This document shows, one piece after another, positions 11,702 through 23,423 of a DNA stretch of 64,000 nucleotides. Source of the stretch: Ornithodoros turicata. Taxonomy: Eukaryota; Arthropoda; Arachnida; Ixodida; Argasidae. Positions within the stretch are counted from its first letter, which is position 1. Every line of letters begins with the position of its first letter. The DNA lies in assembly GCF_037126465.1 (NCBI RefSeq), contig NC_088201.1, forward strand, positions 192,970,031 to 193,034,030, in the 5' to 3' direction. Under the pieces are notes generated by a model. That model worked only from the letters and a program-made list of their open reading frames with translations. It did not search any database and was not told where the DNA came from. The position numbers and the translations under genes are program-made.

Positions 11702-13783
11702 AGGATAGAACGAAGGTACACGTAAGACTCTGTACACGACCATAAACGCAGTATCGTGAATCAGCCTTAAAAGTCTTCTCTGTATATATCTTTTTTTTTT
11801 TTTGGGGGGGGGTGGCTCTCCTTGTTGGTGTCTTCCATTAGAACAGTGCTGTTTTTGTCTCGACCTGCTGAGACGTGTTTTGCAAACGGGATCATATCAT
11901 CTCTGATGACGGGAGTGTGGTTGCCACAACCAAAGCCCCTGCTTCAGCCCCGTGCGTAAGTTTGAGGAGAATTAAACTATGTTAAAAAGTGTTTCCCTCT
12001 GAGCGCATCTTCAATTTCCAGTGCACGTGAAATCTTGTAATGCTTTCATTCCGGGTTTTTTTTTTCGAAAAACTGGCACAAGACTCGTAATTTGATCAAT
12101 AACGTTCTCAATTCAGGTAATTCGATTTATCCCAAAGGTACCAGAAGTGACAAAGTAGCAGGTTGAGGCACCTTGTCGCAACGATTCATCTTCGGATATT
12201 GTTCGATGGTTCCGCATTCATCCGTGTCTAGCACTTCCTCTCAAAAGGTTCACAAGCTGCTTTTTATCAGGAACGGATCTTCTCTTTCGCCGGCCGAAGC
12301 TGTGTGCGCCTGTTCCACCGGAATGCTCCAGTTCGGGTTTAGCTAACCAGTACATCAAATTGTGTGTCTGGCACGTACCCAGCTTGCAGGCTGTTGTTCT
12401 ACGCTTGGCACGGCTGTGAGCGTCATTGCTGCAAGTAAATAAAGATTAGTAAAATGCATATTTATTGCAGACATCTCGTGTACAAAGTACAATAGCGAAT
12501 GTTAAAACACAGCGGCGACAGGATCCCTAAATTGAAGTAGGATTATTATTTAAGGCATACGTTGAAGCTTAAAGGGGTTGCGGCATATCATCCACGTAAA
12601 CGTAAAAGACGGTTCTTTGCACTGATGTGAACCTGTATTGAAAGTTTCACAGCGAAGAGAGTAATAGAAACTGACAAAATGGGCACCGCGAATGCAGCAA
12701 CTCATGCGGCTCTGACATCACAGCACTCGCAGCCGCCAATATGACAGCGCCCGAGAACTCAAGTGCCTACGACTGCCACTGGGAACGGACGGAACCCTGA
12801 TCTCTCTGACGTCTACGCTCTGCTCGGGAGTGTGTTCGAGGGCGTGTACCACGCTGAGACACGTAGAATAATTCTTTTTTCTACAGCATTCTGCCGTGCA
12901 GTACAGTGCGTCCATGATGTTATTAACCACACCTACGGAAGCGTCCCAACTCCTTTAAGGTGACAGAGAGCCCTTCTTTCTTCTTCTTCTTCTTTTTTTG
13001 AAGCCAACTGGCGCTTAAGACGGCTTTATCGCTGCCGACCTTCAACGTAAGGTGCCACTACGGATTAAATTTCGTGTCTTCAGAATCCTACCAATGTTAC
13101 GTTACCGAAATTTTCTTGTCTTGTCTCACTTTACATTCCTGTAAGGTATTCTGGCAGTACGTGGCGCGAAAAGTAGAGAGAATTAATTTTTATTTTTGAG
13201 AACTTTGACGGCATATTGTGCTCCGACATAGCGCCTTGTTCTCATGTGGCAACGTTGTTGCCCTCCGCGTCTTCCCTTGGGGTCACTTTTTGCATTCCGT
13301 TAGCAGAGCTCCATGTGACAAATCGTCCGAACGCTGCAACCTTCGAGAAAACGCTAAGGAGGGATAATTCATTTGTCCCATTTTCCCCTCTTCCGATCAG
13401 CCTCAGATGATATCTCCACCACGTGACCCTCCCAGGACGCCGGCGTCGTTGCTAAAAGACGAGTGCCCTCCCCAGAACATGACATCATCGCAATTTGTGG
13501 GGTCATGATTTCGCCACTCGCTCGTCGCCTTATCAAAACTTGTGGAGGCTCAACAGATCTTCACAAATTGACAGAAATGCACAGCGTTCGAAAACAGGAT
13601 TGCAATTTTGCGTATAGAATTATTGAGGTACCTTCTTCTGATGGACTAAATAAAATAAACGGAGTTTTCTGAGTGCGGAGTGGCACTTTAACGACACAAG
13701 ACCGCTGAAGCAGTTGTTCAGGTTAACGAAACGAGCAACTTTATCGATGCTTTGCTGTGGTCACAATGTGTGCTCCTCGTGAA

Positions 13784-13861
13784 GCTTGTGCACGTTACGA
13801 GCGCTCACGTGACGTGTTGCGGTGACATCGCAACACGTGAGCGCTCGTAACGTGCACAAGC
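13784..13861. repeat. Perfect 28-bp-arm palindrome in block B copy 1
   Basis: Arms 13784-13811 and 13834-13861 are exact reverse complements around a 22-bp loop that itself can pair (ttgcg/cgcaa). The second arm is absent in the paralog at 35110-35170, where a (GGT)n tract stands instead. Confidence 0.85.
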
Positions 13862-14184
13862 CGCTGTCGCCGTTGTCGGCCTCACAGAGGTGGCCAACGT
13901 CACGACTGGAAGTCCCTAGGGGAATGCGCGTCCTGCGCCTGCTTCCAAGGGAACTGTGCCGACATATGTCTGAAAGCGTCTGAGGAAAACACAGGAACAA
14001 CTCCAGACAGTACAGTCGGCACTGGAATTCTAACCTGGGCACTTCGTAGTCTCGACGGGACATGGCCAGCACGCTAACCACTCAACCACGCAAGCTGGTA
14101 GGCAGCGTAGGCTTCGCTGGCCAGAGCAGGCTGCCAGCTAGGCTGCACCGACGTTTTGTCCGACCAATAGGACTGTCGGAAGCG

Positions 14185-14216
14185 TGTCACGTGTCCGTAA
14201 CACGGACACGTGACCC
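14185..14216. repeat. Short palindrome conserved in both B copies
   Basis: gtcacgtgtccgt / acggacacgtgac around aac; the same structure is at about 35545-35575. Function unknown. Confidence 0.7.
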
Positions 14217-14454
14217 GTTTCCCATGATGCGTGACGCGCTTTTTTCGTTAACGGGACAAAGCCGTTATATCTTGGTCGCGTAACGTAACGACCAACCGTG
14301 TCGTTCGGCTAACGACTGTCTTTATGTGCTCTCAGGCTTCATCGCCTACATTGCCTTCTCTGACGAGAGCCCCGCCCCTCGTTAGTTGGCGAGCGGTGGA
14401 GGCAATTAAACCCCCGAGACGTGAAAGTGAGAGAGCTTCATAAAAGCTGCGTGG

Positions 14455-14600
14455 TTTACCCCGAATTTATCGGGGAATATAAATCACAACATAGTCTTAA
14501 AACTATGCGCCTCAGCACAACCTTAAAACCAAAAGCCAATACAAAATTGGCCCGCTTGAGATACGGAAAACTTTATGCCTACATGGCGAAGTAGCGGTAC
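14455..14600. repeat. Interspersed repeat shared with 43755-43860
   Basis: gaatttatcggggaatata, aatcacaacatagt, ttaaaact and ctcagcacaacctt(c)aaaac are shared with 43768-43845. A dispersed repeat of unknown class; no coding potential. Confidence 0.55.
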
Positions 14601-14809
14601 CTAAGTCATAAAAACACAGCTTTTTTTTGTTGTTGTTAAATTTAACGAGTGCAGCGATTAGTCCCCCAGTGTTTCCTCGGACATTCATTTATATTCTGCG
14701 CTTTTCTGATAGAATCCAAAACGCGGAATTCTAGTTATGCAATATGAGTATGTGTCTGAAAGGTTGAAGGCGGCGTCAGGGGTGCTTCTGAGACGGCTTG
14801 TTTCCTTAA

Positions 14810-15376
14810 AGAATTATCGAGTCCATCCCGGTCGATTCCGAAACTTGTATGCACTGAGCAATCTGATAAAACATATCCCTCGACGGATTGCGGAAGTCCT
14901 TCTCCGCAAACACCTCGAAAACGTCACGCGTAATTACACCAATGAGAACATGTCTTCTCGTACAGCTGGACAGCGGGCGTCGGAGAGGCGGGCGAGCGCT
15001 ACTTATGTTAAAATCGTCGGAATCGCGACGTCGCTTCGCTTGCAAGCGATTCTGAGTATCACACCAGTGTTGAAATTGGCTAGATGATGACTCCGTGCAC
15101 CGTCAGCCACTCCATATGCAGGCAGCGCGATCGAACCATCCCATGACACTTTCGTGTACGCTTCAGATGTGGTCGCTCATGAAAGTGCAACAAGCACAAT
15201 TTCGGCAAAGCGTTTTTACCGTTGTCTACTTGAAAGCGAAAATAGCGTTAGCTATGTGTCAGCTGTATTCGACGTGTGTCTATGGACGGAGCTCCCGCTG
15301 GGTTACGCTACGCAATCCATCTTTTGTCGCGGTGGCCACAGCATGCGTCTTCTTGAGCCACTTCACAATAGGTAGA
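14810..15376 (+). pseudogene. Degenerate copy of the P2X7-domain element
   Basis: Begins just after TTAA (14806-14809) and matches the element at 50780: agtccatcccggtcgattccgaaac, gagcaatctgataaaaca, caatgagaacatgtcttc, then an ATG context with ggaatcgcgacgtcgctt. The acidic first exon is truncated by deletions and stops. From about 15240 to 15375 the frame keeps the skeleton of the second P2X7-type exon, including LLEP.HNR just before a GT at 15376. The third exon is missing; a TA-flanked MITE starts at 15548. A decayed, non-functional copy. Confidence 0.6.
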
Positions 15377-15547
15377 GTGACAAATAAGTCTCATACTTAT
15401 ATTGCCGTTACCTATACCTATTGATTAGCCTATACCTATTGATGATACCTATTATTACCTATAACGTTGATTCCATACAAACACGCCGGTTTCACTTGGA
15501 GCATAACGCTGCACTGAAAATATATTTTGTGTGTTATACATGACGTA

Positions 15548-15760
15548 CACTGCTGGAAAAATGTATACCTTTTGGGGTATAAATGGCTTGTCCCAGGGCG
15601 CATACCTTTTCAGGAATAAACGCTATACCGTCCTCAGGGTATACTGTCTTTATACCTCCCTGAAGGTGTATTACTTGCACCTCAGGGTATAAACATATAC
15701 CTTCTAGAGGGTATATCTTCAAGACCTTGTGGTATAATTGACGAAAGTGGTAATATTCGA
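15548..15760. mobile_element. Truncated copy of the TA-flanked MITE family
   Basis: Starts after TA with CACTGCTGGAAAAATGTATA, like the complete copy at 17086. It shares the internal series of short ggtata/tataccttt repeats (15563-15725 against 17101-17262). No right terminal repeat (ctaacagtg) was found, so the copy is truncated or continues into diverged sequence to about 16250. Confidence 0.6.
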
Positions 15761-16413
15761 TTTATTTCACCGCCATAAACGAATGCGGTTTTCCAGCGAA
15801 GCTTTCCACAAATTTTGACGAAAAAAAGGACCAACGGTACGATAACGAAACAAGAAAATATCTGGAGACGCTCGCGCACAAACTCACAAACCATGGATGT
15901 GTATCGGAGGGGAAAGAAAAAAAGAAAACAAGTAACAATTAGCATCGAATTTGAAACCAACAAGCAACACCAACACATATTAGGAAAAATGTTTCCACGA
16001 GCAGTTGGCATTTTCTGGAGAACACATACATATACAACGCACCGCAGGGGGGGGGGGGGCGCACACCGTTGCAGTGCGGATGTGACGACACCACGTACAG
16101 TTGACCAATCTGCTGCTCGTTTTGAGACCGGGCAAAAAGTGCTAGCTGGCAAATTCCAAGCGCTCGGAAACCACCACGCGAACATGCGAGATTGCTTCAT
16201 TTCGAACAAGCGAACATGACTGCTCGAGATCTGGCAAAAAAAGTCGCTACGAAATGATCACTCGAATTCGCCATTAATGTCGTACTGCCAAAACACAGCT
16301 TGTAGCGACGGCCAAGTCACGGGCGAATGCGAGGTTTAAAGAGAACGATATCCCGCGTGCCCCTGGATAAAATAAACACGTCCTCTTTATTGCCTTCACA
16401 TCCTTTCAGTGAG
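15761..16413. other. Unassigned stretch
   Basis: May be diverged internal sequence of the MITE family. It includes a poly-G run near 16047-16058. No gene supported; the overlapping frames on both strands (15682-16219) have no recognisable domain. Confidence 0.35.
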
Positions 16414-17085
16414 ACGCCATCTAATGGCATGCTCATTAACTGTTCTAAACAGTTCAGTATATAAGTATTTTGCATGGTGGTGGTGGCGATAGACTGCTTG
16501 GTGAATGAAACAGTGTTATGAGCAATGCTGGGTTAAGCACCATATCTTATTGATACACACAATATCACATTGTGAGACTGACGATTGCCATCGTTATTAT
16601 CGTATCATCGTGTCCCGCACGCTGGCTCGCTCCCGTTTCTGCAAGTTCCGGGATTCATCCCAATAAACAGTTTTTCAGTTACATGTTTCCTCGCCATGAC
16701 ATCAATAGCAAAGAACGTGAGCACAACTTACCCACCTTTGGACGTAACTGGTGTGCTGCCCACAGCAATGATAAGCAAGGTCACACAACACATCAGCAAG
16801 AGAACGGCGTAAGCCCGTGCCATTCCGAATAAGGCCTTGGTGATGAACTGATCAGCCTTGGAAATAAATAATGATTAAAGTACGTTAGCCAAAAGAGCTA
16901 CGGAGAAGTATAACATATTTGACGTATTGGTTGGGTTATATATGTATATATATATATATACAAGTGAAAAAAAAATGCAGAAGCTCTATGCCTGCACACG
17001 CGGAATGTGTTGATGCCATCGTGCCGTCCCGGCTGCGGACGACCATTTCGTCCTACTTGGGCGTGGTGCAGGCAAGGTATATCTA

Positions 17086-18036
17086 CACTATTAGAAAAAT
17101 GTATACCTTTTAGGGTATAAACGGCTTGTCCTAGGGCGCATACCTTTTGAGGTATAAACGCTATACCTCCTCCGAGGTATAGTAACTTTATACCTCCCTG
17201 AAGGTATATTATTTGCACCTCATGGTATAAACATATATCCCCGTGAGGGTATATTTTCGAACCCGGGCTGTAATCTTGAAAAACTGGAATATTCGATTTT
17301 TTTCAGCGCTATATAGGGGTGGCACTTCCCTGATGCAGCTCGTAACAAAATTAGAACAAAATAATATTGAGCGACAAGGGCTTTAATAACAACAACTACC
17401 TCAAGAAGGAAAAAGAGAAAGAAAATACCTGGACACGCACGCACACAAACGTACCCACAAACTCATATTCACAAAGTGCAGGTGTGAAACGTAGAGGAGA
17501 GCTCATGCAGATTACTCGCAACGCAAGAAGCAACGTGGGAGAACAGATACTGGTACAGATACAGGTACTTGGTGGAGAACAGATACTGGTATAATACATC
17601 GTGGCTTCGCAAAGTGTGGGGCACCTTCGCCCGGCAAGCAACTATATGAGTGAGGACGCGTAGATTTGGTCATTTCAGAAACAAATAGCACGCAGCTATA
17701 AACCATTCCCCTTATTAATTACGATGCAACTGTATTGGTGACTGTGTTTCCTAATTAAATTACTGTTTAGCTGAAATGGTATACTGTGTCCACCACTATA
17801 ATTACTGTGGTACCACAGGTTCACATCTAAAGGTATACAAAACACCGAAGGTATAAACGCAAGAGAGAAATACCTTATTATACCCTCAACTGGCGTTGAA
17901 GGTATAGCCTCGGCGATTTATACCTCCCACATGGTTTAAACGGGGTATAGACGTTGGTGATGAGGTATAAATATGGTAGTTTAGTCCTGGTTTATCCCTT
18001 CGTTATACCTCTTCTATACCTTTTCTTCTAACAGTG
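17086..18036. mobile_element. Complete 951-bp MITE with TA target duplication
   Basis: Left end CACTATTAGAAAAATGTATA and right end (inverted) CACTGTTAGAAGAAAAGGTA form terminal inverted repeats. TA stands at 17084-17085 and 18037-18038. The paralogous block shows the empty site with one TA (47263-47264: ggtatatcTAgacagg). The interior is packed with short copies of ggtata and tatacc in both orientations. TA duplication and the CAC(T)G start suggest mobilisation by a Tc1/mariner-type transposase; no coding sequence. Confidence 0.85.
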
Positions 18037-20633
18037 TAGACAGGTAGCGAATCTCCCATAGGGCCCCGTGTCTTCAGCATGACAATATGATAGATACCGT
18101 TAGTGCCATCCAACCCTTGAGCAGACTACTACGATTGTAAATGAATAACGTCCGATAAAACGTCAGAGGTATGAATAATGAGCAGTGCATCATTACCAAT
18201 AGCGTGTTTGCCGCTGGCTCCTCAGCCTAAACAAAATCTCTTTTATCACGACTGAATCATATGAGAGCATAAAAAAAAAACATATCCTAACATGTTTAAT
18301 GGAGACGGACACATAGCAATTCGAAGTGCATGCAGTTCTCAAAGGTGTTGACAATTTCAAACTGCAGGATATCGTGATGACCACAGACAACTTAAGTAAT
18401 CGGAAATTAAATGGCGGGTCCGTTGCATAAACATGACATCGTTGGCTCCTAGTGAAAGTTCGAAAGCCCACGTTACCACAATTACCAAGGACGTCGAGAT
18501 ATTCCTTTCCGAAATAAAATTTGATTGAATGATTTTAGTTAAGAAATGCGCGTTTTGGGAACAGATAGGAATGGTGCTGACGAAATGCTTCTGTAACATG
18601 AATATCACTATATATATAGTGAAATATTTTGGCCACCGATTTCGTACTGCAGTGCTTTACTTGATAGCTCGGATTTTCGAAACGTGCTTAGCCAGTGGCT
18701 TCATTGCACTAAAGAAGTGTTCATCAAGGAAGTTATGTGTATGTTATTCTCAGAGTTACTCTCACTTAAGTTAAAAAGTAATGAAGTTACATGTACAATT
18801 ACCTGCAAAAAGGTAACTGAGTTAGTTACAGTTATTTTTTCTGAAAACTAACTAGTTGGCTATACAGCTACCACATTAAAATAGCTCGGTTACGTTACAG
18901 TTTCATTTTAAAAAGCCAATAAATGTAACTAAAAGATCCTTAGCCCATGTACTGTCGAAGCTAGCTATGCTGCGCTATAAGAGCATTTCGCATGCTCGGC
19001 TGTAAAGTTACGGGAGTTACACCCGTGCACCACGGACACGAAAAATTGCCTCTAGTGCGTCATGAGTTAAATTTGACTGTCATTCGTTCCGGCGTTATAC
19101 GGATATATTTAATGGCATTCGTCTGAATGAAAGTTTTCGCGTAATGAGACTGGTAAAAGAAACAAGAAAGGTTTTCAACAAACATAAACATTCGCCAATG
19201 AAATGCGCACCCTCTCTCCTTTTATCTGAGCACAAGAGCAATTCAAAACATCCATAAAGACGGCGCGCAAATATTATATAAATTGTATGAAAATCAGCAT
19301 TTTTGGCTAAATGCCTGGAGTGGTTAAAGATATTTTACACCAGCGTTTTTGGCAAAATGCCTGGAGTTGTTAAAGATACCTTTTTCCCGCGATTCGTGTC
19401 CCACAATTCCGCATACCTGGTCCTTTTCCGGGTTGTTACTTTTGCCATGCTCTGCACCGTTCATCGATAATTCTGTGGCACCACATCATATGGCGCTACA
19501 CGGTGTATTATAGCACTGTATTTGTAGTATTTGGTAATATACCCAAGTTAAAGAATGCAGTTACTACCATTCCCAATTCCAAGAAACCGTTCCATCGCGA
19601 AAGGTGTGTGACTCGTTTTGCCGGACTTCTGGTCGAGTCTGGTTGAGATAACATCATTGACAACTTTTTGCAATACAAAGCCAAGAATTATCATTCTGAA
19701 AAAGAAGGACTCCACATCACGAATGACGTGTAGCTGTCTCGTGGGCCCCACGAAACTTACAGCACGAAGCAGCAAAAACTTTTGGGAAACACCATCATCA
19801 ACTTCTCACCTGTTTTCTTTGTCCAATGCTTCTTCTCGCAAGCAGCTTTGTCTCTCGGAAGTCTGCTGAACGTTGGGACATAATGACTTTTATATTACTG
19901 ATCGCACGTTATGATTGATTGCTGTTGTGTGACTGACTGAAAAAAGAGAGGAACAATGTGGAGTAAGATGTTGTATGGAGAGCTGCAGACTAATGGGTGA
20001 TCTGTTGCAGAGATAGGTTTCAATTACTCAATTATTTTTCCATATATTTTCACTTGTTCTGCATTGTTCTATCTACGATACTGCACGATACGATATTGGA
20101 ATTAATAATAATTGGGAGTGTATTTACACGTCAGTTCAGTCAGCCTACGCAATACATTGCAATTGGCTTTTAATATGCGCAGCCAGAAATGTGAGTACGT
20201 TGTGCTAATGATGATCGATTGTAGTTTTTAGGGCGCACGGGCAACATTGGCTCTATTGCTCCAACTTTATGATGAGAGATACGGGTTGTTATGTGGAAAC
20301 AACTTAATTAAAAGCAGTGCATGTTTCCTTGAAACGTACAGTTCGAAGGAGAGCTAACTGCAACGCAGCTTCGACCGCGGGAAGGGACAGAGAGGCACCC
20401 TAGCGATGCTTATGAGAAACAAAGGGAAATAGTATTTCGACTGCCCCACTTGTGCTGCGGCGGTGTCTGATTCGGTATTACCCTCCACTCAGGTTATCGT
20501 CCGGACGTTTCTTTGCGTTTACGGCGATCATGTAAAGATGTATAAAGGTGTATATCGCAGGGATGCGATGCTGTTATCTCAGTGATACAAGCGAAGATGG
20601 AATGTAAACCCAATACGTTTGCACTATACACGG

Positions 20634-21462
20634 TAGAGCCTTGCACGGGCCGACTTTTCCGGGCCCAACTCGGCCCGGGCGCATCGAAAAATGGCCCGGC
20701 CTGGCCCGGGCCCGGACCTTCATATTTTTATGCGGTACGACCGGGCCCGGCCCGGTGACCCAGTGACTAGAGCCCGACCCGGCCCGGAATCTAAGCAAAT
20801 AGAGCCCGGCCCGGCCCGGTGAGTACATCCCGGCATAGTGTTTCCAGCCGCGACGTTCGCGTTTCTGGCGATTATCAAACAAATATATCAGTAAATTTAT
20901 AAGGAATGAAGACAAACATACAAGTGATGGCGGTTTAACACCATGACCGCACCAGACAAAATTAAATCCAGAACGTACGCGGGCATGGGCGTTATCGTTA
21001 CACTGTCAATATTCTGCGGAGGTAGAGGATGCTGTCGACGAACTCCTTCTCCCTGTCCATACCCCTCTCACCAAGCTTTGCCAAGTGATTGTGAAATACG
21101 TAAGGACTGAGGAGCCCTGTAAAGTGGCTTTCAGAATGTTCTAAAGGGTCAAATCATTGGCCTAATGCAGCGTCCCTTGCTTGTCTTTGCAAAATATGCA
21201 CAGGAATGACGCAAGCGCATGATGATATGAGCTAATGCATCTCCATTGTGTGGAATTAGCTGCGTGGCCCGGCCGGGCCTGACTCTCGGAAACATATTTG
21301 TCGGCCCGGCCCGGCCCGCTGTGGTTGCGTATTTTAACGGCCCGGGCCCGGCCCGCGGTGCTAGGATATTTTGTCGGCCCGGGCTCGGCCCGGTGCGGAG
21401 CACACAGCCAATAACAAGCCCGGCTCGGTCCGCGGGTTGGGCCGGGCCCGTGCAGGGCTCTA
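20634..21462. mobile_element. Non-autonomous hAT-type element, GC-rich, 829 bp
   Basis: A perfect 8-bp target duplication, atacacgg, flanks it (20626-20633 and 21463-21470). The termini are TAGAGCC(T/C)TGCACGGGCC in inverted orientation. Many subterminal copies of the motif ggcccgg lie inside both ends (20640-20820 and 21265-21450). An 8-bp duplication plus clustered subterminal motifs is the hAT pattern. The empty site is visible in block A copy 2 (gacaccg/tgcatcc around 50002). The interior (20900-21240) encodes nothing recognisable; the GC-rich open frames are incidental. Confidence 0.85.
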
Positions 21463-21748
21463 ATACACGGTGCATCCTCGTTTGTTTGATCACAATGCTG
21501 AAGACGCCCCACTCAGCGAACGCGATCAACATCGCTACATCTGTGACTTCACGGCATCGCATTCGTTCGATATCGGCCATACATACATTGCCACAACCTC
21601 AACGAAACGTCATGTTTGTAATCACAACTGAGGGTAATGCTGAGTCAACAGTTCATAGCAAGGCGGACACCCCAGCAGCACCAATGGGACAGACGAAACA
21701 CTATTTTCCTTATTTCAACCAGGCACCGCTAGAGGGCTCTATTCGCGT

Positions 21749-22200
21749 TTAGAAGGTCGAAGCGGCGTTCCAGTTAACCCTGTTGAAAGCTGTGCATCCT
21801 GTTTTGTCTTTCTCAGCCTCTATTCTCAGACGTTCTAACGTATAGTCACTCACCAAAACCGAGTCCACACCGCGTGACTTCCACGTCGTACTCCGTGTCC
21901 CATACGCCAGTGGCGCTCGAGAGAGTGTGTCGGCTAGTTGCAGTTGCTTTCCTGGAACATACTGAAACTCGTAATCGTATTTCATGAGACGAATGAAGAA
22001 CCGTTGTAAACGTGGAGGCATGTCACCAAGATTTTTCTTTGAAATGGCTGTTAAGGGCTTGTGGTCTGTCTTTATGGACACTCGACGACCATACACAAAA
22101 GCGTGAAAACGTTCGCAGCCTAACGCGATGCCCAAAGCCTCCTTTTCCATTTGAGAGTACCTTGTTTCGGAATATGTGAGCACTCTCGATGCATTGTTCC
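21749..22200 (-). pseudogene. RNase H of Gypsy 1 (N-terminus deleted)
   Basis: Typical Gypsy RNase H tail: LTYSETRYSQMEKEALGI, VSIKTDHKPL, LQRFFIRLMKYDYEFQYVPG and LADTLSRAPL. The N-terminal catalytic segment was lost in the deletion at about 22200. The last 30 bases (to about 21795) also occur in the paralog near 50312, so the true element edge is unclear. Confidence 0.75.
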
Positions 22201-22679
22201 GGGATCCGGCTGCATTCCATTGCTGGTTATCTTATCACCCAAGAAGGTAATTTCTTGAACACAAAACACGCACTTTTCTTTGTTCAACGTTAATCCTTCG
22301 TGCTGAGCAAGTTCAACAGCCCTACGTAGTCGCGAGTCATGTTGCTCTCGCGTTGTGCCCCACACCAACACGTCATCGATATACACCTTGATGCCGTCTA
22401 ATCCGTCAAAATTTTGGGTCATCACTCTTTGGAAGACTTCTGGTACAGATGAGATGCCAAACGGCATAATCTCCTGTAGCGATACCGCCCAAATGGAGCT
22501 CCAAACGTACAAATCCGGGATGTGGCATCGCCAAACGGAATTTGGTGAAAGCCTGCGTTTGCATCAAGTTTAGAGTATAACTTGGCTCCTGCTAACTCTG
22601 CCTCGATCTCTTCTCTTTTCGGGACGATGAACTGATCCCGCTTCAAGCTTTCGTTTATGTACCTGGGGTCCACGCACAC
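22195..22679 (-). pseudogene. Reverse transcriptase of Gypsy 1 (frameshift, 3' deletion)
   Basis: Two frames meet near 22510. The first has VDPRYINESLKRD and LYSKLDANAGFHQIPF. The second has PFGISSVPEVFQ and the catalytic VYIDDVLVWG (YIDD), then LNKEKCVF and ITFLGDKITSNGMQPDP. The thumb/connection region expected next is missing: after about 22200 the sequence jumps directly to the late RNase H. The catalytic motif is intact but the enzyme is not. Confidence 0.8.
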
Positions 22680-22736
22680 TCACACCATCATGGCCGCTCG
22701 TCCCATGACGAAATCTTTTTTTCTCGGGTCCAGCAA

Positions 22737-23077
22737 CATGGGATCATTGTATTCATCTGTTCACTTGTGTTAATGTTGATTTACAGCACGGAGATGTGAA
22801 CGTCGCTTCCTGTTTAACCCAAAGAGTGTACGAACTCCGTATTACAATGCACGGACACACGGTACGGATACAGAGACGCACGGATAAACAGACCCAACTG
22901 TGACACATGCGCAAAGGAGCAGGATACGGAAATGTACTGGAGTGGTAGATGATCTCGTATATGTGCACGAGCAGGGCAACAGAAAGCTTTTTCTACATTG
23001 AAATTATGAATAACCTATTAGTACACACACAAGCCACGTCCATGTTGTAAAGTTTTTCTGTTTACAACCGTACATCC
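22737..23077. other. Non-Gypsy-looking stretch between protease and RT
   Basis: About 340 bp without Gypsy coding similarity, where the protease-RT linker is expected. It contains acggacacacggtacggata-like repeats. Short complementary words (caacatgg / ccatgttg) stand near both edges. Could be an insertion; no target duplication was found. Confidence 0.3.
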
Positions 23078-23081
23078 ACTG

Positions 23082-23300
23082 TCAACACCCAGGATCGCTC
23101 GCGCCTCTTGCTGGTGGTTTTGCCGATGGGTCTGATTTGGTATTTTCGCTTGTTTTCGCTACCAGTTTAGATATACCTTGCATGAACAGCGGCATCAGAT
23201 TCGCTTGCGACCCGGTGTCTACCTTCAGCCGTACGTCCGTTCCCGCCACCGATGCTGTTGCCATCCAGTGATCGTTATCTCCTCCTCCACCTACTTCCAA
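23082..23300 (-). pseudogene. Aspartic protease of Gypsy 1
   Basis: Contains the retropepsin active-site triplet in VDTGSQANLMP, preceded by a short beta-strand-like segment (MATASVAGTDVRLK). In this family the protease cleaves the Gag-Pol precursor. It lies directly downstream of gag but is cut off from RT by the unassigned stretch 22737-23077. Confidence 0.65.
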
Positions 23301-23423
23301 GATAGTAAAGTCTTCGTGAGCAGCTTGATTGTTTTCGCAGAAAACACCGTCGGAAACTTTACCTGCTGACCTGCAGCAGACGGCAAAATGGTTCTTTTTC
23401 TTGCACTTATGGCATACCTTTCC

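Larger units (their letters stand above)
11074..14453. repeat. Paralogous block B, copy 1
   Basis: Collinear with 32647-35811 in direct orientation. Shared landmarks: gcgtctcgaccggtctg, catgctcttttataggctga, gggcaccgcgaatgcagc, aacatgacatcatcgcaa and cataaaagctgcgtg at the right edge. Differences are substitutions, small indels and one 274-bp retroposon in this copy. Frames conserved by chance across both copies (such as minus 10946-11410) contain no recognisable domain. Family unknown; could be a segmental duplication or two copies of a large old transposon. Confidence 0.75.
16414..21795. repeat. Paralogous block A, copy 1
   Basis: Collinear with 45870-50312 in direct orientation (landmarks gccatcta/tcatggcatgc, ccgggatccatcc/attcatccc, gcaatcggctttt, acacgtacagttcgaaggag, gctgaagacgccccact, caccgctagagggctctatt). 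After removing the inserts on each side the blocks align end to end. This copy carries the TA MITE (17086-18036) and the hAT element (20634-21462); the other carries a foldback element. No conserved protein frame was found. Confidence 0.8.

Noticed and set aside
21246..21752. 168-codon plus-strand frame
   Set aside because: It is created by the GC-rich ggcccgg repeats of the hAT element and runs out of the element into flanking DNA.
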